29,361 bases of DNA from CAG-791 sp002392385 (GCA_946616295.1 CAMOIU010000037.1:1-29361); one strand, 5' to 3'. Positions 6,940-14,349 are shown, counted from the stretch's first letter. The notes: a model not told the origin generated them from the sequence alone. Made by a program: numbers and translations.

Positions 6940-6996
6940 TATCGGCTGTTTATATCGATCCAAACGCAGTGAGAAAGCGTTGAAAAACAGCCGATA
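6940..6996. promoter_or_regulatory. Nested inverted repeat in the leader of the second fic gene
   Basis: TATCGGCTGTT (6940-6950) is repeated as its exact reverse complement at 6986-6996, enclosing a second 5-bp pair, AACGC (6963-6967) with GCGTT (6977-6981). The right outer arm abuts the AAAGGAG ribosome site at 6996-7002. It could be an operator or an RNA hairpin that affects ribosome access. There is no T-tract, so it is not a terminator. Confidence 0.55.
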
Positions 6997-7006
6997 AAGG
7001 AGTAGC

Positions 7007-7060
7007 ATGGATATACGGACGAACAGGAAGGCGGTGACAGAATGGGATATATCTCCGTAA
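7007..7060 (+). CDS. Possible 17-codon leader ORF overlapping fic
   Basis: ATG 7007 has a near-ideal ribosome site, AAAGGAG at 6996-7002, and encodes 17 residues (MDIRTNRKAVTEWDISP) ending at TAA 7058-7060, inside the fic gene. The fic start at 7042 has only a weak GGCGGTG upstream. Translation of the short frame could deliver ribosomes to the fic start by coupling. No similarity is recognisable; it may be non-functional as a peptide. Confidence 0.3.
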   Translation: MDIRTNRKAVTEWDISP

Positions 7061-7932
7061 AGGATGCGAGTGAAAAATGGGAGATCACGGAGCGGGTAGT
7101 CCGTCAGTACTGCGCTGACGGACGGATCCCCGGCGCTTTTATCACAGGCAAGACCTGGAATATTCCTGATACCGCGGAGAAACCGGGCAGGAAGCCGAGA
7201 GAGCGTCATATTCCGGATGACCTGGTCGGACGTCTGGTCATGGAGAAGGAAAACGGCGTATCCGGAGGCATCTACCACAAGGTGCAGATCGAATTCACCT
7301 ATAATTCCAACCATATGGAAGGCAGCAGGCTGTCCCATGACCAGACCCGATATATTTTCGAGACCAATACCGTCGACGCACCCGGAGGAGCTGTGAACGT
7401 GGATGATATTCTGGAGACGGTGAATCATTTCCGGTGTATCGATCTGATCATCGATCAGGCGGAGCGTCCTCTGACGGAGTCCCTGATCAGGCAGCTGCAT
7501 CTGGTTCTGAAGAGCGGAACGGCTGACAGCAGAAAGGGCTGGTTCGCGGTCGGGGCCTATAAGAAGCTGGCGAACGAAGTCGGCGGCAGGGAGACCACCG
7601 CGCCGGAAGATGTTCCTAAAGCGATCAAAGCCTTGCTGGGGGGCTATCGGCAGCTTGGGAAGATATCTCTGGACGATCTTCTTGATTTCCATTATCGCTT
7701 TGAATCGATCCACCCCTTTCAGGACGGGAACGGGCGTGTGGGGCGGCTGATCCTCTTCAAGGAATGTCTCAGGAACGGGATCGTCCCCTTTATTATTGAG
7801 GACGATATGAAGATGTACTATTATCGCGGCCTGCGGGAATGGAGGAATGAAAGGGGATATCTCTGCGACACCTGTCTGGCCGCACAGGATCGTTTCAAAA
7901 AATATCTGGATTACTACGGGGTGAAATACTGA
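7042..7932 (+). CDS. Fic-family AMP-transferase-like protein with N-terminal HTH, class II autoinhibited
   Basis: The 296-residue protein begins with a short HTH of the excisionase/MerR-like type (residues about 3-42, SVKDASEKWEITERVVRQYC), followed by a Fic domain. The inhibitory motif SNHMEG (Ser89-xxx-Glu93-Gly94) lies N-terminal to the Fic core, the class II arrangement in which the inhibitory Glu is in the same chain. The active site is canonical, HPFQDGNGR (224-232), so AMP transfer from ATP is plausible. The HTH suggests DNA binding, perhaps of its own promoter, where a nested inverted repeat is present. The target protein cannot be told. No separate antitoxin gene is needed or seen. 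Confidence 0.9.
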   Translation: MGYISVKDASEKWEITERVVRQYCADGRIPGAFITGKTWNIPDTAEKPGRKPRERHIPDDLVGRLVMEKENGVSGGIYHKVQIEFTYNSNHMEGSRLSHDQTRYIFETNTVDAPGGAVNVDDILETVNHFRCIDLIIDQAERPLTESLIRQLHLVLKSGTADSRKGWFAVGAYKKLANEVGGRETTAPEDVPKAIKALLGGYRQLGKISLDDLLDFHYRFESIHPFQDGNGRVGRLILFKECLRNGIVPFIIEDDMKMYYYRGLREWRNERGYLCDTCLAAQDRFKKYLDYYGVKY

Positions 7933-7982
7933 GAGATGACAGGGATGTACGGAACGTACGGATCCTCAGGAGGTGACGCACC

Positions 7983-8588
7983 ATGTGCTGCCGCTACTGG
8001 ACAGAAGAATCGCCGGAGCTCCGGGCGATCGTGGAGGAAATGAACCGCTCGCCGCTGGTGCGGAGATGGCAGAATACGACGGCGGTCAGGAGCTACGGAG
8101 AGATCCGCCCGACGGACGTCGTGCCGGTGATCGCGCCGAGCAGGACCGGGGCCCGGGCGGTCTACCCCATGAAGTGGGGCTACACAGGGAAGAGCCTGCT
8201 CATGAACGCCCGCGTGGAGACGGCGGCGGTGAAGCCGACCTTCCGGGAGGACTGGGCGCGGCACCGCTGTATCGTGCCGGCCTCCTGGTACTTTGAGTGG
8301 GAGCACAAGCTGGGCAACGACGGGAAGAAATATACCGGAGACAAGTACATGCTCCAGCCCAGAGACGCCATCGTGACCTGGCTGTGCGGTCTGTACCGGA
8401 TTGAAAACGGACTGCCGGTCTTCGTGATCCTGACCCGGGAGCCCGGCGAGGAGATCCGCTTCCTCCACGACCGGATGCCGCTGATCCTGCCGGGAGACCT
8501 GGTGGACGCGTGGATCCGCCCCGACACCAGGCCGGAGGAGCTCCTGCCCTATGCGCTGACAGACATGGTTTTTGAGAAGGCAGGGTGA
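7983..8588 (+). CDS. SRAP/HMCES-family abasic-site protein (YedK-like)
   Basis: The 201-residue product starts MCCRYW. In this family Met1 is removed and Cys2 forms a thiazolidine crosslink with abasic sites in single-stranded DNA, shielding them. Other expected active-site residues are visible: Asn75 (in LLMNARVET), Glu105 (in SWYFEWEH) and His162 (in FLHDRMP). Length is close to the family norm of about 220. An AGGAGGTGA ribosome site sits before ATG 7983. No SOS operator is evident upstream. Its presence about 1 kb before the LexA-polymerase island fits a shared genome-maintenance theme, but it is not in the same transcript because a terminator lies between them. Confidence 0.92.
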   Translation: MCCRYWTEESPELRAIVEEMNRSPLVRRWQNTTAVRSYGEIRPTDVVPVIAPSRTGARAVYPMKWGYTGKSLLMNARVETAAVKPTFREDWARHRCIVPASWYFEWEHKLGNDGKKYTGDKYMLQPRDAIVTWLCGLYRIENGLPVFVILTREPGEEIRFLHDRMPLILPGDLVDAWIRPDTRPEELLPYALTDMVFEKAG

Positions 8589-8598
8589 ATAACGGATT

Positions 8599-8775
8599 AT
8601 GAAAATGGCGATTCGTTTAAGACCTGACGGCGAAGTGCGGGAGGAGAGGATCCGGATCGGGAAGATCTGGAACACACGCAGGAACCATTTCGGCTGGCGG
8701 ATGTATCTGCGGGGCAGGGCCGGGGAGAGAGTCTCCCCCTATGCCGCGGAGCATTATTATGCGGTGAATGACTGA
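8599..8775 (+). CDS. Small basic protein of unknown function
   Basis: A 58-codon frame starts 10 bp after the SRAP stop and ends at TGA 8773-8775. It is Arg-rich with several aromatic residues (TRRNHFGWRMY) and shows no signal or membrane segment. Codon use (GGC, CGG, GCG, ATC) matches its neighbours, which supports it being real. ATG 8605 is an alternative start. I do not recognise a family. Confidence 0.5.
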   Translation: MKMAIRLRPDGEVREERIRIGKIWNTRRNHFGWRMYLRGRAGERVSPYAAEHYYAVND

Positions 8776-8825
8776 GACAGATGGAGGACCGGGATGAATG
8801 ACCGGGACAGATGGAGGAATGATGA
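8766..8825 (+). repeat. 30-bp-period tandem duplication spanning a ribosome binding site
   Basis: The 23 bases from 8766 are repeated from 8796 with two mismatches; each copy includes GACAGATGGAGGA. The first copy covers the end of the small upstream gene, the second the start of the hydrolase gene. Each copy carries a GGAGGA, producing two competing ribosome sites and start codons (8798 versus 8819/8822). Confidence 0.75.
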
Positions 8826-9487
8826 ACTTTGACCTTGTGACCTGGGGAGATCCGGGGGCGGCCACCCTTCTCCTGCAGATGATCGACGCGCATGACGCGG
8901 AATTTATGGAGCAGGAGGCGGCCCATATCCGGGAGCTGACCGGCGGGCAGGCCTTCTGTCTGCGGGCTGTCAGGGTAAAGAGCTGGAACCATGACCTCTC
9001 CCCCTGGCCGGCGCCGGCGGTGTTCGGCAATGAGGACTTCGGAGACGGCGCGGCGGACACGCTCCGCTTTCTGCTGGACGAGGTCCTCTCCGGCAGCTGT
9101 GCGGATGCGGCGCCCGCGGACAGGCGCGTGTACCTGGGCGGCTACTCGCTGGCCGGCCTGTTCGCGCTGTGGGCAGGGTACCAGACCCATGCTTTCGACG
9201 GCATCGCGGCCGCGTCGCCCTCCATCTGGTTCCCCGGCTTCCTCACCTATATGCGGGAGCAGAATCTTCGCGCGGAGGCGGTCTACCTGAGCCTCGGCGA
9301 CCGCGAGGAGCGGACCCGGAACCCGGTCATGTCGCAGGTGGGCAGGGCGATCCGGGAGGCGGAGGAGATCTTGAAGCAAGCGGGAACGGACTGCCTGCTG
9401 GAGTGGAACAAGGGCAATCACTTCAAGGAGCCGGATCTCAGGACCGCCAAGGCCTTCGCATGGCTGATGAACAGGGATAGAAGGTGA
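8822..9487 (+). CDS. Esterase-like alpha/beta hydrolase
   Basis: The protein (221 residues from ATG 8822) has the nucleophile elbow GYSLAG (107-112) with Ser109 and a C-terminal His200 in GNHFKEPD, consistent with a Ser hydrolase of the alpha/beta fold related to small esterases. There is no signal peptide, so it is cytoplasmic. The start is ambiguous: ATG 8798 and 8819 are in frame, and a duplicated GGAGGA serves either; the family-like sequence begins at 8822 (MNFDLVTWG). A terminator follows at 9533. The substrate is unknown. Confidence 0.8.
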   Translation: MNFDLVTWGDPGAATLLLQMIDAHDAEFMEQEAAHIRELTGGQAFCLRAVRVKSWNHDLSPWPAPAVFGNEDFGDGAADTLRFLLDEVLSGSCADAAPADRRVYLGGYSLAGLFALWAGYQTHAFDGIAAASPSIWFPGFLTYMREQNLRAEAVYLSLGDREERTRNPVMSQVGRAIREAEEILKQAGTDCLLEWNKGNHFKEPDLRTAKAFAWLMNRDRR

Positions 9488-9532
9488 TAGCTTCCTCTCC
9501 TCAGGTTCAGAGGATGGGATGCGAAAATCAAG

Positions 9533-9555
9533 AAAAGGGCGTCAGCCCTTTTTTT
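9533..9555 (+). terminator. Rho-independent terminator before the LexA-like gene
   Basis: AAAAGGGC (9533-9540), a GTCA loop, and GCCCTTTT starting at 9545, with T residues running to 9555. It separates the hydrolase transcript from the SOS promoter that starts 16 bp later. Confidence 0.85.
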
Positions 9556-9570
9556 GCTGCAAAAGAATAC

Positions 9571-9599
9571 TTGCAAACAGAACATATGTTTGGTATCAT
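9571..9599 (+). promoter_or_regulatory. Promoter of the SOS island
   Basis: TTGCAA (9571-9576) and TATCAT (9594-9599) are separated by 17 bp. The spacer contains the SOS-type operator, so binding would occlude polymerase. The LexA-like start codon follows 75 bp downstream. Confidence 0.75.
9580..9591. promoter_or_regulatory. SOS box (LexA-type operator)
   Basis: GAACATATGTTT matches the Gram-positive SOS box GAAC-N4-GTTC at seven of eight defined bases and has the preferred alternating centre ATAT. Its position between -35 and -10 of the promoter of a LexA-like gene strongly supports autoregulation. Confidence 0.8.
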
Positions 9600-9674
9600 A
9601 ATCCTGCGGACAGGGAGCAGGCTGCTCCAGATAGAAACGCAGATAGAAATCGTCCGCGCTTTGGAGGGAATCCC

Positions 9675-10289
9675 ATGCAGCACAAAGATCCGGAATTGAT
9701 GAAAAGGATCAGGACCTATGTCGGCGCCTTCTATCTGGACCGCGGCCGGACGCCGTCGACGACGGAGATCGCGAAGGCCTTCGGCATCTCCCGGAGCAGC
9801 GCCCAGAGGTACCTGGTCGCCATGCACGAAAAGGGCATGCTCTCCTATGAGGGAGGCCGGCTCACGATCGAGAAGATGGACAAGATCCGCCCGGACCGCC
9901 AGCAGGCGCCCCTGGTCGGCAGCGTCCCCTGCGGGGAACTGAGCTACGAGGAGGAGAATGTCGAGTGCATCACCACTCTGCCGACGGCGATCTTCGGGGC
10001 GGGCCCCTTCTATATCCTGCGCGCCGACGGTGATTCCATGGAGGACGAGGGCATTGAGGACGGCGACTACGTCGTGATCCGTCAGGAGGCGGAGCCGAAG
10101 GAGGGGGACCTTGTCATCGCGCTGGACGAGGAGAACCGGAATACGCTGAAGCAGTACGGGGGCATCGACCGGGAGACCCGGAAGGCGGTCCTCCGCTACT
10201 GCAACCGGGCGGTCTACGGGGATCGGAAGATCCTGGTACAGGACCTGGTCTGCCAGGGCGTCGTCAGCCATGTGATCAAGAAGAAATAG
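9675..10289 (+). CDS. LexA-like self-cleaving repressor
   Basis: The 204-residue protein has a winged-helix domain (residues about 8-60, TPSTTEIAKAFGISRSSAQRYL) and an S24 peptidase domain. The cleavage site is Cys86-Gly87 (PLVGSVPCGE), a variant of the usual Ala-Gly also met in clostridial LexA. The catalytic dyad is Ser121 (GDSMEDEG) and Lys159 (NTLKQYG). ATG 9675 follows GGAGGG at 9663-9668; an upstream extension to 9519 would cover the terminator and promoter and is discounted. Located first in an operon of translesion polymerases under a matching SOS box, it either is the cell's LexA or a dedicated paralogue; the atypical position without other SOS genes favours a paralogue, which the window cannot decide. 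Confidence 0.9.
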   Translation: MQHKDPELMKRIRTYVGAFYLDRGRTPSTTEIAKAFGISRSSAQRYLVAMHEKGMLSYEGGRLTIEKMDKIRPDRQQAPLVGSVPCGELSYEEENVECITTLPTAIFGAGPFYILRADGDSMEDEGIEDGDYVVIRQEAEPKEGDLVIALDEENRNTLKQYGGIDRETRKAVLRYCNRAVYGDRKILVQDLVCQGVVSHVIKKK

Positions 10290-10314
10290 GTGCGGCGGAC
10301 CGGAGAGGAGAGGC

Positions 10315-11712
10315 ATGGAGAGGACCTATATCTGCATCGATCTGAAGTCCTACTATGCTTCCGTGGAGTGTGTGCACAGGGGACTGGACCCGCTGCGGAC
10401 CGACCTGCTGGTGGCGGACCCCTCCCGCTCGGACCAGACGATCTGCCTGGCCGTCTCCCCGTCCCTGAAGGCCAAGGGCGTCCCGGGGCGGCCGCGGCTC
10501 TTTGAAGCCCGGCAGAAGATCCGGGAGTATGAGGCGCGCCACCACACGCATGTCGATTTCATCATCGCGGTGCCGCGGATGGCGGAGTACGAGCGGATCT
10601 CAGCACAGATCTACGGGATCTACCTGCGGTATGCCGCGCCGGAGGACGTGCACGTGTACTCGATCGACGAGTGTTTCATCGACTGCACCGGCTATATGCA
10701 CCTCTACCGTCAGAGCGCGGAGAGGGCCGGCACCAACCCGGCCCACGTCATGGCCATGACCATGATCCGGGACGTCCTGAAGGAGACCGGCATCACGGCG
10801 ACTGTCGGCATCGGGACCAATCTGTACCTGGCCAAGGTCGCGATGGATATCGTCGCCAAGAAATCCCCCGCGGACAGGGACGGCGTGCGGATCGCGGAGC
10901 TGAACGAGGACTCCTACAAGTTCCTCCTGTGGGAGCACCGGCCGCTGACGGACTTCTGGCAGATCGGCCCGGGGAAGGCCCGCAGGCTGTACAGGGCCAG
11001 CATGTTTACGATGGGAGACGTGGCCGAGCGGACCCAGTGGGACGAGGAGTATTTCTATAAGATCTTCGGCGTCGACGGGGAGATCCTGATCGACCACGCC
11101 TGGGGGATCGAGCCGGTCACCATGCAGGACATCAAGGCCTACCGGAGCACGGCGCATTCCCTGAGCAACGGGCAGGTCCTGCCGCGGCCCTATAAATATG
11201 AGGAGGCCCGGCTGGTCTTCCGGGAGATGATCGAAGTCCTCTGCGCGGACATGTTTGTGAAGAAACTGGTCGCGAGGACCTTCACCTGGTGGGTGTCGTA
11301 CGATCACAAGAGCCTGGAGGCCTGCCCGAACTACGAGGGGCCTGTCACCGTGGATTTCTACGGCCGGCTGCACCCGAAGCACACGGGCGGGACAGTGCGC
11401 CTTCCGACGCTCACCAATGACCTGCAGACCGTTTCCGCCGCGATGACCCGGCAGTTCGACGGGAAGACGGACCACCGGCTTCTCTTCCGGAAGATCGGCG
11501 TGTGCGCAGGCAATGTCACGGAGGATCTGGGTGTGTATCAGTTGGATCTGTTTACGGATTATGACGCGCTGGAGCGGGACCGGCGGCTCATGGGAGCCAT
11601 GCTGGAGGTCCGGAGACGGTACGGACCGAATGCCATCTTTAAAGGGATGAACCTGCTGGACGGCGCGACGACGCTGGAGAGGAATCAGCAGATCGGAGGG
11701 CACAGGGCCTGA
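10315..11712 (+). CDS. Y-family DNA polymerase (UvrX/ImuB-like), first copy
   Basis: This 465-residue translesion polymerase has the palm motifs DLKSYYASVEC (Asp9) and YSIDECFID (Asp118, Glu119), giving three metal ligands, so it should be active. GIGTNLYLAKVAMD marks the region after the palm. A canonical beta-clamp-binding pentapeptide, QLDLF (409-413), sits near the C-terminus. The closest known relatives are the UvrX/YqjW group of Firmicutes. A GGAGAGGAG ribosome site precedes ATG 10315, 25 bp after the lexA-like stop, so both are SOS-controlled. The very C-terminus (ERNQQIGGHRA) is shared with the second polymerase at 14350, showing the two are paralogues. Confidence 0.93.
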   Translation: MERTYICIDLKSYYASVECVHRGLDPLRTDLLVADPSRSDQTICLAVSPSLKAKGVPGRPRLFEARQKIREYEARHHTHVDFIIAVPRMAEYERISAQIYGIYLRYAAPEDVHVYSIDECFIDCTGYMHLYRQSAERAGTNPAHVMAMTMIRDVLKETGITATVGIGTNLYLAKVAMDIVAKKSPADRDGVRIAELNEDSYKFLLWEHRPLTDFWQIGPGKARRLYRASMFTMGDVAERTQWDEEYFYKIFGVDGEILIDHAWGIEPVTMQDIKAYRSTAHSLSNGQVLPRPYKYEEARLVFREMIEVLCADMFVKKLVARTFTWWVSYDHKSLEACPNYEGPVTVDFYGRLHPKHTGGTVRLPTLTNDLQTVSAAMTRQFDGKTDHRLLFRKIGVCAGNVTEDLGVYQLDLFTDYDALERDRRLMGAMLEVRRRYGPNAIFKGMNLLDGATTLERNQQIGGHRA

Positions 11713-11771
11713 CAGCGCGGCTGCGGGCCTTCTCTGCGCTCCGGGACTCCGGCAGGACAGGAGGTGCAGAG

Positions 11772-12020
11772 ATGAACGCAGTCGGCAGGATGGCGATGCC
11801 GGCGGATTTCCGTTACCGGGAGGTCTTCTTAAAAGGGATGCCCCGGCATGACCGCTATGACCCTTTCCGTATCCGGCATCCGAGGATGGAGCGCGGGAAG
11901 CGGGCCAAGATCTTCGCGCCCTTCGACGCCCTGAAAGGCTTCCGGGAGGCAGTGGCGGCGGAAGAGGCGCGCAGCAGTGAGGAAGGGACCCCGACAGGGG
12001 ATCCGCAGAAAAGTGAGTGA
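11772..12020 (+). CDS. YolD-like protein, first copy
   Basis: The 82-residue protein carries RAKIFAPFDALKGF (44-57), matching the YolD-like core R-A-x-x-F-A-P-F-x-A-L-x-G-[FY]. YolD-like genes accompany UvrX-type polymerases in Firmicutes and their phages, and are thought to be accessory or regulatory partners; the biochemical role is unsettled. A GGAGG precedes ATG 11772. It overlaps nothing but ends one base before the nuclease gene start, implying tight coupling. Confidence 0.78.
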   Translation: MNAVGRMAMPADFRYREVFLKGMPRHDRYDPFRIRHPRMERGKRAKIFAPFDALKGFREAVAAEEARSSEEGTPTGDPQKSE

Positions 12021-12021
12021 G

Positions 12022-13269
12022 ATGGAAGAGACAATGTATCCCCCCGTGCATGCCCCGGCGGCAGCCGATCTCTCCTTCGACAGACTGGACCGGCTCTGGG
12101 AGCGGTATCCCCAGTATCATGAGCCGTCGACCTTCTCCACCATGGAGGAGCTCGTCAGGGAGCATACCTCCTGGCAGGAGGACTTCGAGGAGGTCCGCGG
12201 GGAATATGCGGAGAATCAGTATGACCGCTTCCTGGTGCAGCTGTCGTGGTCGGATCTCCCCTACCGCTATGCGGCCGGGGAGAAGATCCGGGCGGCAGGC
12301 CCCCTTATGCCCAATCCCTATGTAGAGGCGTTTATGGACCAGTTCGCCGGTCTTGACACGGACCGCAAGGCCTGCTTCCTCTTCCCGGAGAGCTTTCTGT
12401 CACAGTTCTTCGTGATCATGGAGGTCTGCCGGAACGCGGAATCCGTCCGGCCCGTCCGGAACCTGTTCCCGGACGAGGAGAAGGTGCACTATCTGGCCGT
12501 ATTCGACAAGCGCCGGATGGACGACGTGCTGCTGATGTTCCACCTGCTCTACACAAACGCGACGGAGGACCTGTACGGGGGATATTCCCTGTACGACTAC
12601 TCCCTGCCCTGGTACCAGAGCCACCTGTGGGAGGAGGACCGGATGCCCCTGCGGTCCCCCTACCTGCCGGACAGGATCGCGAAATACCAGGGGAACATGC
12701 CCTGGCACCACAACCCGGTGAAGACGGTCCACGTGAGGCGGAATATCCGGCACATGCTGGACTGCGGGTATTTCTCCTCGGAGTTGGAGATCTTCCGGAA
12801 CCTGACCGAGATCATCATGCCCTTCTTTCACTGGTGGTACGCGGACCTCGCCCTCTATGAGGAGAAGGACGGCCTGCGGACCGACTGGCGGCTCAGGCGG
12901 ACACAGATCCGGACCCGGCTGACGGCGGAAGGCGTCATCAGGCCCAAATGGAAGCACGAGCTGACCCTGTTCAAGGCGGTGCGGGAGCGGTATCCGGACA
13001 CCCTCTACCAGTACCGGCCCGCCTGGCTGGGCCGGCAGAGCCTGGACATGTACATACCGTCGCTGCGGACGGCCATCGAGTACCAGGGCGTCCAGCACTA
13101 CGTTCCCGTCGATTTTTTCGGCGGGCAGGAGGCGCTGGAGCAGAGGCAGGCCCTGGACCTGCAGAAGAGGGACCTGTGCGGGCAGAACGGTGTGCGCCTG
13201 ATCGAGTGGGCCTATGACGCGGAGCCTACGGCCGCCAATATAAAGAGACTGCTGACCGGGGATGCGTGA
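12022..13269 (+). CDS. Uncharacterised protein with C-terminal PD-(D/E)XK-like nuclease domain
   Basis: The 415-residue protein has an N-terminal region (1-300) I cannot assign, rich in Trp and Tyr. The C-terminal ~107 residues look like a restriction-endonuclease fold: KHE (about 311-313), then SLDMYIPSLRTAIEYQG with Asp342 and Glu353-x-Gln355, then HYVPVDFFGG and a Lys382-containing helix, then NGVRLIEWAYD. D-x10-E-x-Q with a following Lys resembles VSR-like and homing-endonuclease-like members of the superfamily. It starts one base after the YolD-like stop codon, so it is probably expressed with the SOS polymerase. I chose ATG 12022; ATG 12034 is possible. Cleavage activity is inferred from motif order only. 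Confidence 0.75.
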   Translation: MEETMYPPVHAPAAADLSFDRLDRLWERYPQYHEPSTFSTMEELVREHTSWQEDFEEVRGEYAENQYDRFLVQLSWSDLPYRYAAGEKIRAAGPLMPNPYVEAFMDQFAGLDTDRKACFLFPESFLSQFFVIMEVCRNAESVRPVRNLFPDEEKVHYLAVFDKRRMDDVLLMFHLLYTNATEDLYGGYSLYDYSLPWYQSHLWEEDRMPLRSPYLPDRIAKYQGNMPWHHNPVKTVHVRRNIRHMLDCGYFSSELEIFRNLTEIIMPFFHWWYADLALYEEKDGLRTDWRLRRTQIRTRLTAEGVIRPKWKHELTLFKAVRERYPDTLYQYRPAWLGRQSLDMYIPSLRTAIEYQGVQHYVPVDFFGGQEALEQRQALDLQKRDLCGQNGVRLIEWAYDAEPTAANIKRLLTGDA

Positions 13270-13275
13270 TATAAT
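13267..13275 (+). promoter_or_regulatory. Extended -10 promoter inside the island
   Basis: TGA-TATAAT forms a perfect extended -10 element at the very end of the nuclease gene. No convincing -35 is seen. It lies 36 bp before the Nudix-methyltransferase gene and could give that unit expression independent of the SOS promoter. Confidence 0.55.
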
Positions 13276-13311
13276 GACAGCATCAATCATCGGAGGCAGA
13301 AGGGACACGGT

Positions 13312-14319
13312 ATGAAGACGATCCATGTGGTGGCGGCGGTAATTTGTGACGGAGACAGGTACTTTGCGACCCAGCGGGGCTACGGCGACTGGAAGGACTA
13401 CTGGGAATTTCCCGGCGGCAAGGTGGAGCCGGGTGAGACCCCCGAGGAGGCGCTCCGGCGGGAGATCCGGGAGGAATTCGACACGGAGATCGTCGTCGGG
13501 GACAGGATCACCACGGTGGAGTACGACTACCCGGCCTTTCATCTCAGCATGGGGTGCTTCTATGCCCGCGTGAAAGAGGGAGAACTGACTCTGAAGGAGC
13601 ACGAGGACGCGAAATGGCTCCATAAGGACGAGCTGGCATCCGTGGGCTGGCTGCCGGCGGACCGGATAGTCGTCCAAGTGCTGGACGGGACCCGGGAACC
13701 GGACGGCGATCCGGCGGAGACGGGTGCCGGAAACGAGGAGACGATCCGTTACTATGATACACACGCAGAGGCCTTTGTCGCCGGGACGGAAAACGCGGAC
13801 ATGCAGGTGTGCCGGGACCGTTTTCTCCGGTATCTGCAGCCCGGGCAGAGGATCCTCGACGCCGGCTGCGGCAGCGGGCGGGATACCATCGCCTTCCGGA
13901 AGGCCGGTTATGAGACGGACGCCTTCGACGCCTCCGCGGAGATCTGCCGCCTCGCCTCGGAGAGGACCGGGATCCGGGTGCGGCAGTGCCGCTTCGAGGA
14001 GTTGGAGGGGGAGGCGCAGTATGACGGGATCTGGGCTTGCGCGTCGCTCCTGCATGTGCAGGCATCGGCGCTTCCCGGTGTCCTGCATCGGCTGCGGAGA
14101 CTGTTGAAGCCGGGCGGGGTCCTGTATGCCTCCTTCAAATACGGGCGTGCGGAGAGAATCAGCGGAGACCGCTACTTTCATGACATGGAGGAGACGGCGT
14201 GCCGGGCGAGCCTGGAGGCGGCCGGCCTGACGGTCCTGGAAGTGTTCATCACCGGCGATGTCCGGGAAGGGCGCGGCGGGGAGAAATGGATCAACGCCAT
14301 CGCCCGCAGGGAGAGCTGA
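13312..14319 (+). CDS. Nudix hydrolase fused to class I SAM-dependent methyltransferase
   Basis: The 335-residue protein joins two enzymes. Residues 1-128 are a MutT-like Nudix hydrolase, with a complete Nudix box starting at Gly36 (G-x5-E42 ... R50-E51-I-R-E-E55-F), resembling (d)CTP or 8-oxo-dGTP diphosphatases. Residues about 140-335 are a class I methyltransferase with the SAM-binding motif ILDAGCGSGRD (181-191) and LKPGGVLYASF; it is closest to the TehB-like type. A short Asp/Gly-rich linker joins them. Each domain is normally a separate gene of about 130 and 200 residues. A MutT-like domain beside error-prone polymerases suggests nucleotide-pool cleaning; the role of the methyltransferase is unclear. 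Confidence 0.88.
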   Translation: MKTIHVVAAVICDGDRYFATQRGYGDWKDYWEFPGGKVEPGETPEEALRREIREEFDTEIVVGDRITTVEYDYPAFHLSMGCFYARVKEGELTLKEHEDAKWLHKDELASVGWLPADRIVVQVLDGTREPDGDPAETGAGNEETIRYYDTHAEAFVAGTENADMQVCRDRFLRYLQPGQRILDAGCGSGRDTIAFRKAGYETDAFDASAEICRLASERTGIRVRQCRFEELEGEAQYDGIWACASLLHVQASALPGVLHRLRRLLKPGGVLYASFKYGRAERISGDRYFHDMEETACRASLEAAGLTVLEVFITGDVREGRGGEKWINAIARRES

Positions 14320-14349
14320 GACAGCGGCCGGAACAGGAGACAGGAAAGC

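Noticed and set aside
7007..7060. The short frame before the second fic gene as a separate antitoxin.
   Set aside because: It is only 17 residues long, lacks the inhibitory motif, and the Fic protein already carries SNHMEG in its own chain.
7947..7963. GTACG-GAA-CGTAC dyad with a GAAC half-site upstream of the SRAP gene, considered as a SOS box.
   Set aside because: The second half-site would need GTTC or GTTT; the bases are GGAT. No promoter is placed around it.
9519..9674. N-terminal extension of the LexA-like protein.
   Set aside because: The extra frame covers the terminator, promoter and SOS box, and its sequence does not look like a protein domain; ATG 9675 has its own ribosome site.
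10600..12165. A 521-codon minus-strand open frame.
   Set aside because: Antisense to the first Y-family polymerase and the YolD-like gene, with no recognisable domain.
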